Origin: Lachnospiraceae bacterium
Lineage (GTDB): Bacteria > Bacillota > Clostridia > Lachnospirales > Lachnospiraceae
Length of the DNA: 31,936 bases
Direction: 5' to 3'
Assembly: GCA_900770535.1 (NCBI GenBank)
Contig: CAAHDV010000036.1
Span: forward strand, 1 to 31,936
Each line of letters opens with the position of its first letter. The stretch's first letter is position 1. The notes below the pieces were generated by a model, which saw only the letters and a program-made list of their open reading frames with translations, did no database searches and was not told where the DNA came from. This document shows, piece by piece, positions 31,673 through 31,936 of the stretch. The translations under genes were made by a program, and so were the position numbers.

Positions 31673-31798
31673 ATTTTCCTCCTCTTGCCGGAGCTTAACA
31701 TTTTTCTGTCATCCGTTTCTCTGTTTCATGCAAATTTTTAACGCAGGATGTAAAAAAAAGCTCCCATGCAATTCTTCTTTGTTCATTGTTATACTCTA

Positions 31799-31828
31799 AT
31801 GATAAAAGTTTCTGAGGAATCTGTCCAA
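31799..31828 (-). promoter_or_regulatory. Possible gudD operon promoter
   Basis: On the minus strand TTGGAC (31823-31828) and TATCAT (31799-31804) are 18 bases apart. The -35 is part of an inverted repeat GTCCAATA (31823-31830) with TATTGGAC (31884-31891). The leader to the gudD start would be about 120 bases. Confidence 0.45.
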
Positions 31829-31898
31829 TATTTATAAATGATTGCTGTGATTATTTTTCCTAATAGTAGCTCGAAAAAAAACTTATTGGACTAGCAAT

Positions 31899-31913
31899 TG
31901 AGATTGTATCTCA
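31899..31913. promoter_or_regulatory. Palindromic operator-like site upstream of gudD
   Basis: TGAGAT-TGT-ATCTCA is a perfect 15-base palindrome, extended with one mismatch to 21 bases. It lies about 70 bases upstream of the predicted -35. The size fits a GntR- or LacI-like dimer site, but the regulator is unknown, and the contig end is only 12 bases from it. Confidence 0.45.
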
Positions 31914-31924
31914 TTTAGTACTGT

Positions 31925-31936
31925 AGATCGGAAGAG
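31925..31936 (+). other. Residual Illumina adapter at the contig end (artefact)
   Basis: The last 12 bases, AGATCGGAAGAG, are identical to the start of the Illumina TruSeq adapter. They mark untrimmed read-through at an assembly end and should be removed. Bases immediately before may be thinly covered. Confidence 0.9.

Noticed and set aside
1..31936. CRISPR arrays, tRNA/rRNA genes, prophage, integrase or insertion sequence
   Set aside because: No regularly spaced repeats, cloverleaf-like segments or mobile-element proteins were found on either strand.

Overview
This window looks like the end of a draft contig from a spore-forming, low-to-mid GC Firmicute, most likely a gut Lachnospiraceae of the Enterocloster/Hungatella/Lachnoclostridium kind. 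The grounds are a clear spoIIR sporulation gene, strong AGGAGG-type ribosome sites, sigma-A type promoters, Ala/Thr/Glu-rich lipoprotein linkers and several tripartite tricarboxylate transporter (TTT) operons. The genus is inference. The last 12 bases match the start of the Illumina TruSeq adapter, so the right edge is an assembly end, not biology.

Layout. (1) 1-5.4 kb is housekeeping: the 5' part of rpoB (minus strand, running off the left edge), a divergent membrane-anchored protein of unknown function, a ddl-murI-DUF1934 operon, and spoIIR. (2) 5.4-12.9 kb is one minus-strand efflux operon: tetR, membrane fusion protein, RND pump, and two tandem TolC-like proteins. Its consensus promoter (TTGACA-17-TATAAT) carries three TGACA-N3-TGTCA operator-like palindromes. 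(3) 13.0-17.9 kb holds a LysR regulator, a tctB-tctA pair with no binding-protein gene, and an Fe-S/flavin oxidoreductase of the GltD/PreT type. (4) 18-25 kb is a catabolic cluster on the minus strand: tctC-tctB-tctA, an HSL-type esterase, a DUF3237 protein, a second esterase and a divergent UxuA (mannonate dehydratase) family protein. (5) 25.0-26.9 kb has two overlapping plus-strand LysR genes. (6) 27.0-31.7 kb has gudD (glucarate dehydratase) followed by tctB-tctA-tctC on the minus strand.

How it fits together. The right half reads as a sugar-acid island. Three TTT membrane modules, only two with a binding protein, sit with glucarate dehydratase, a UxuA-like enzyme and two esterases. The gudD-linked TTT is best explained as a glucarate/aldarate importer. 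The central TTT-esterase-DUF3237-UxuA-like set is the best candidate for an undescribed pathway, perhaps import and de-esterification of an acylated or esterified sugar acid followed by dehydration or isomerisation. The LysR pair lies between the two TTT operons. The first LysR shares its -35 region with the divergent tctC promoter, which suggests direct control. I see no insertion sequences, phage genes, CRISPR arrays, tRNAs or rRNAs.
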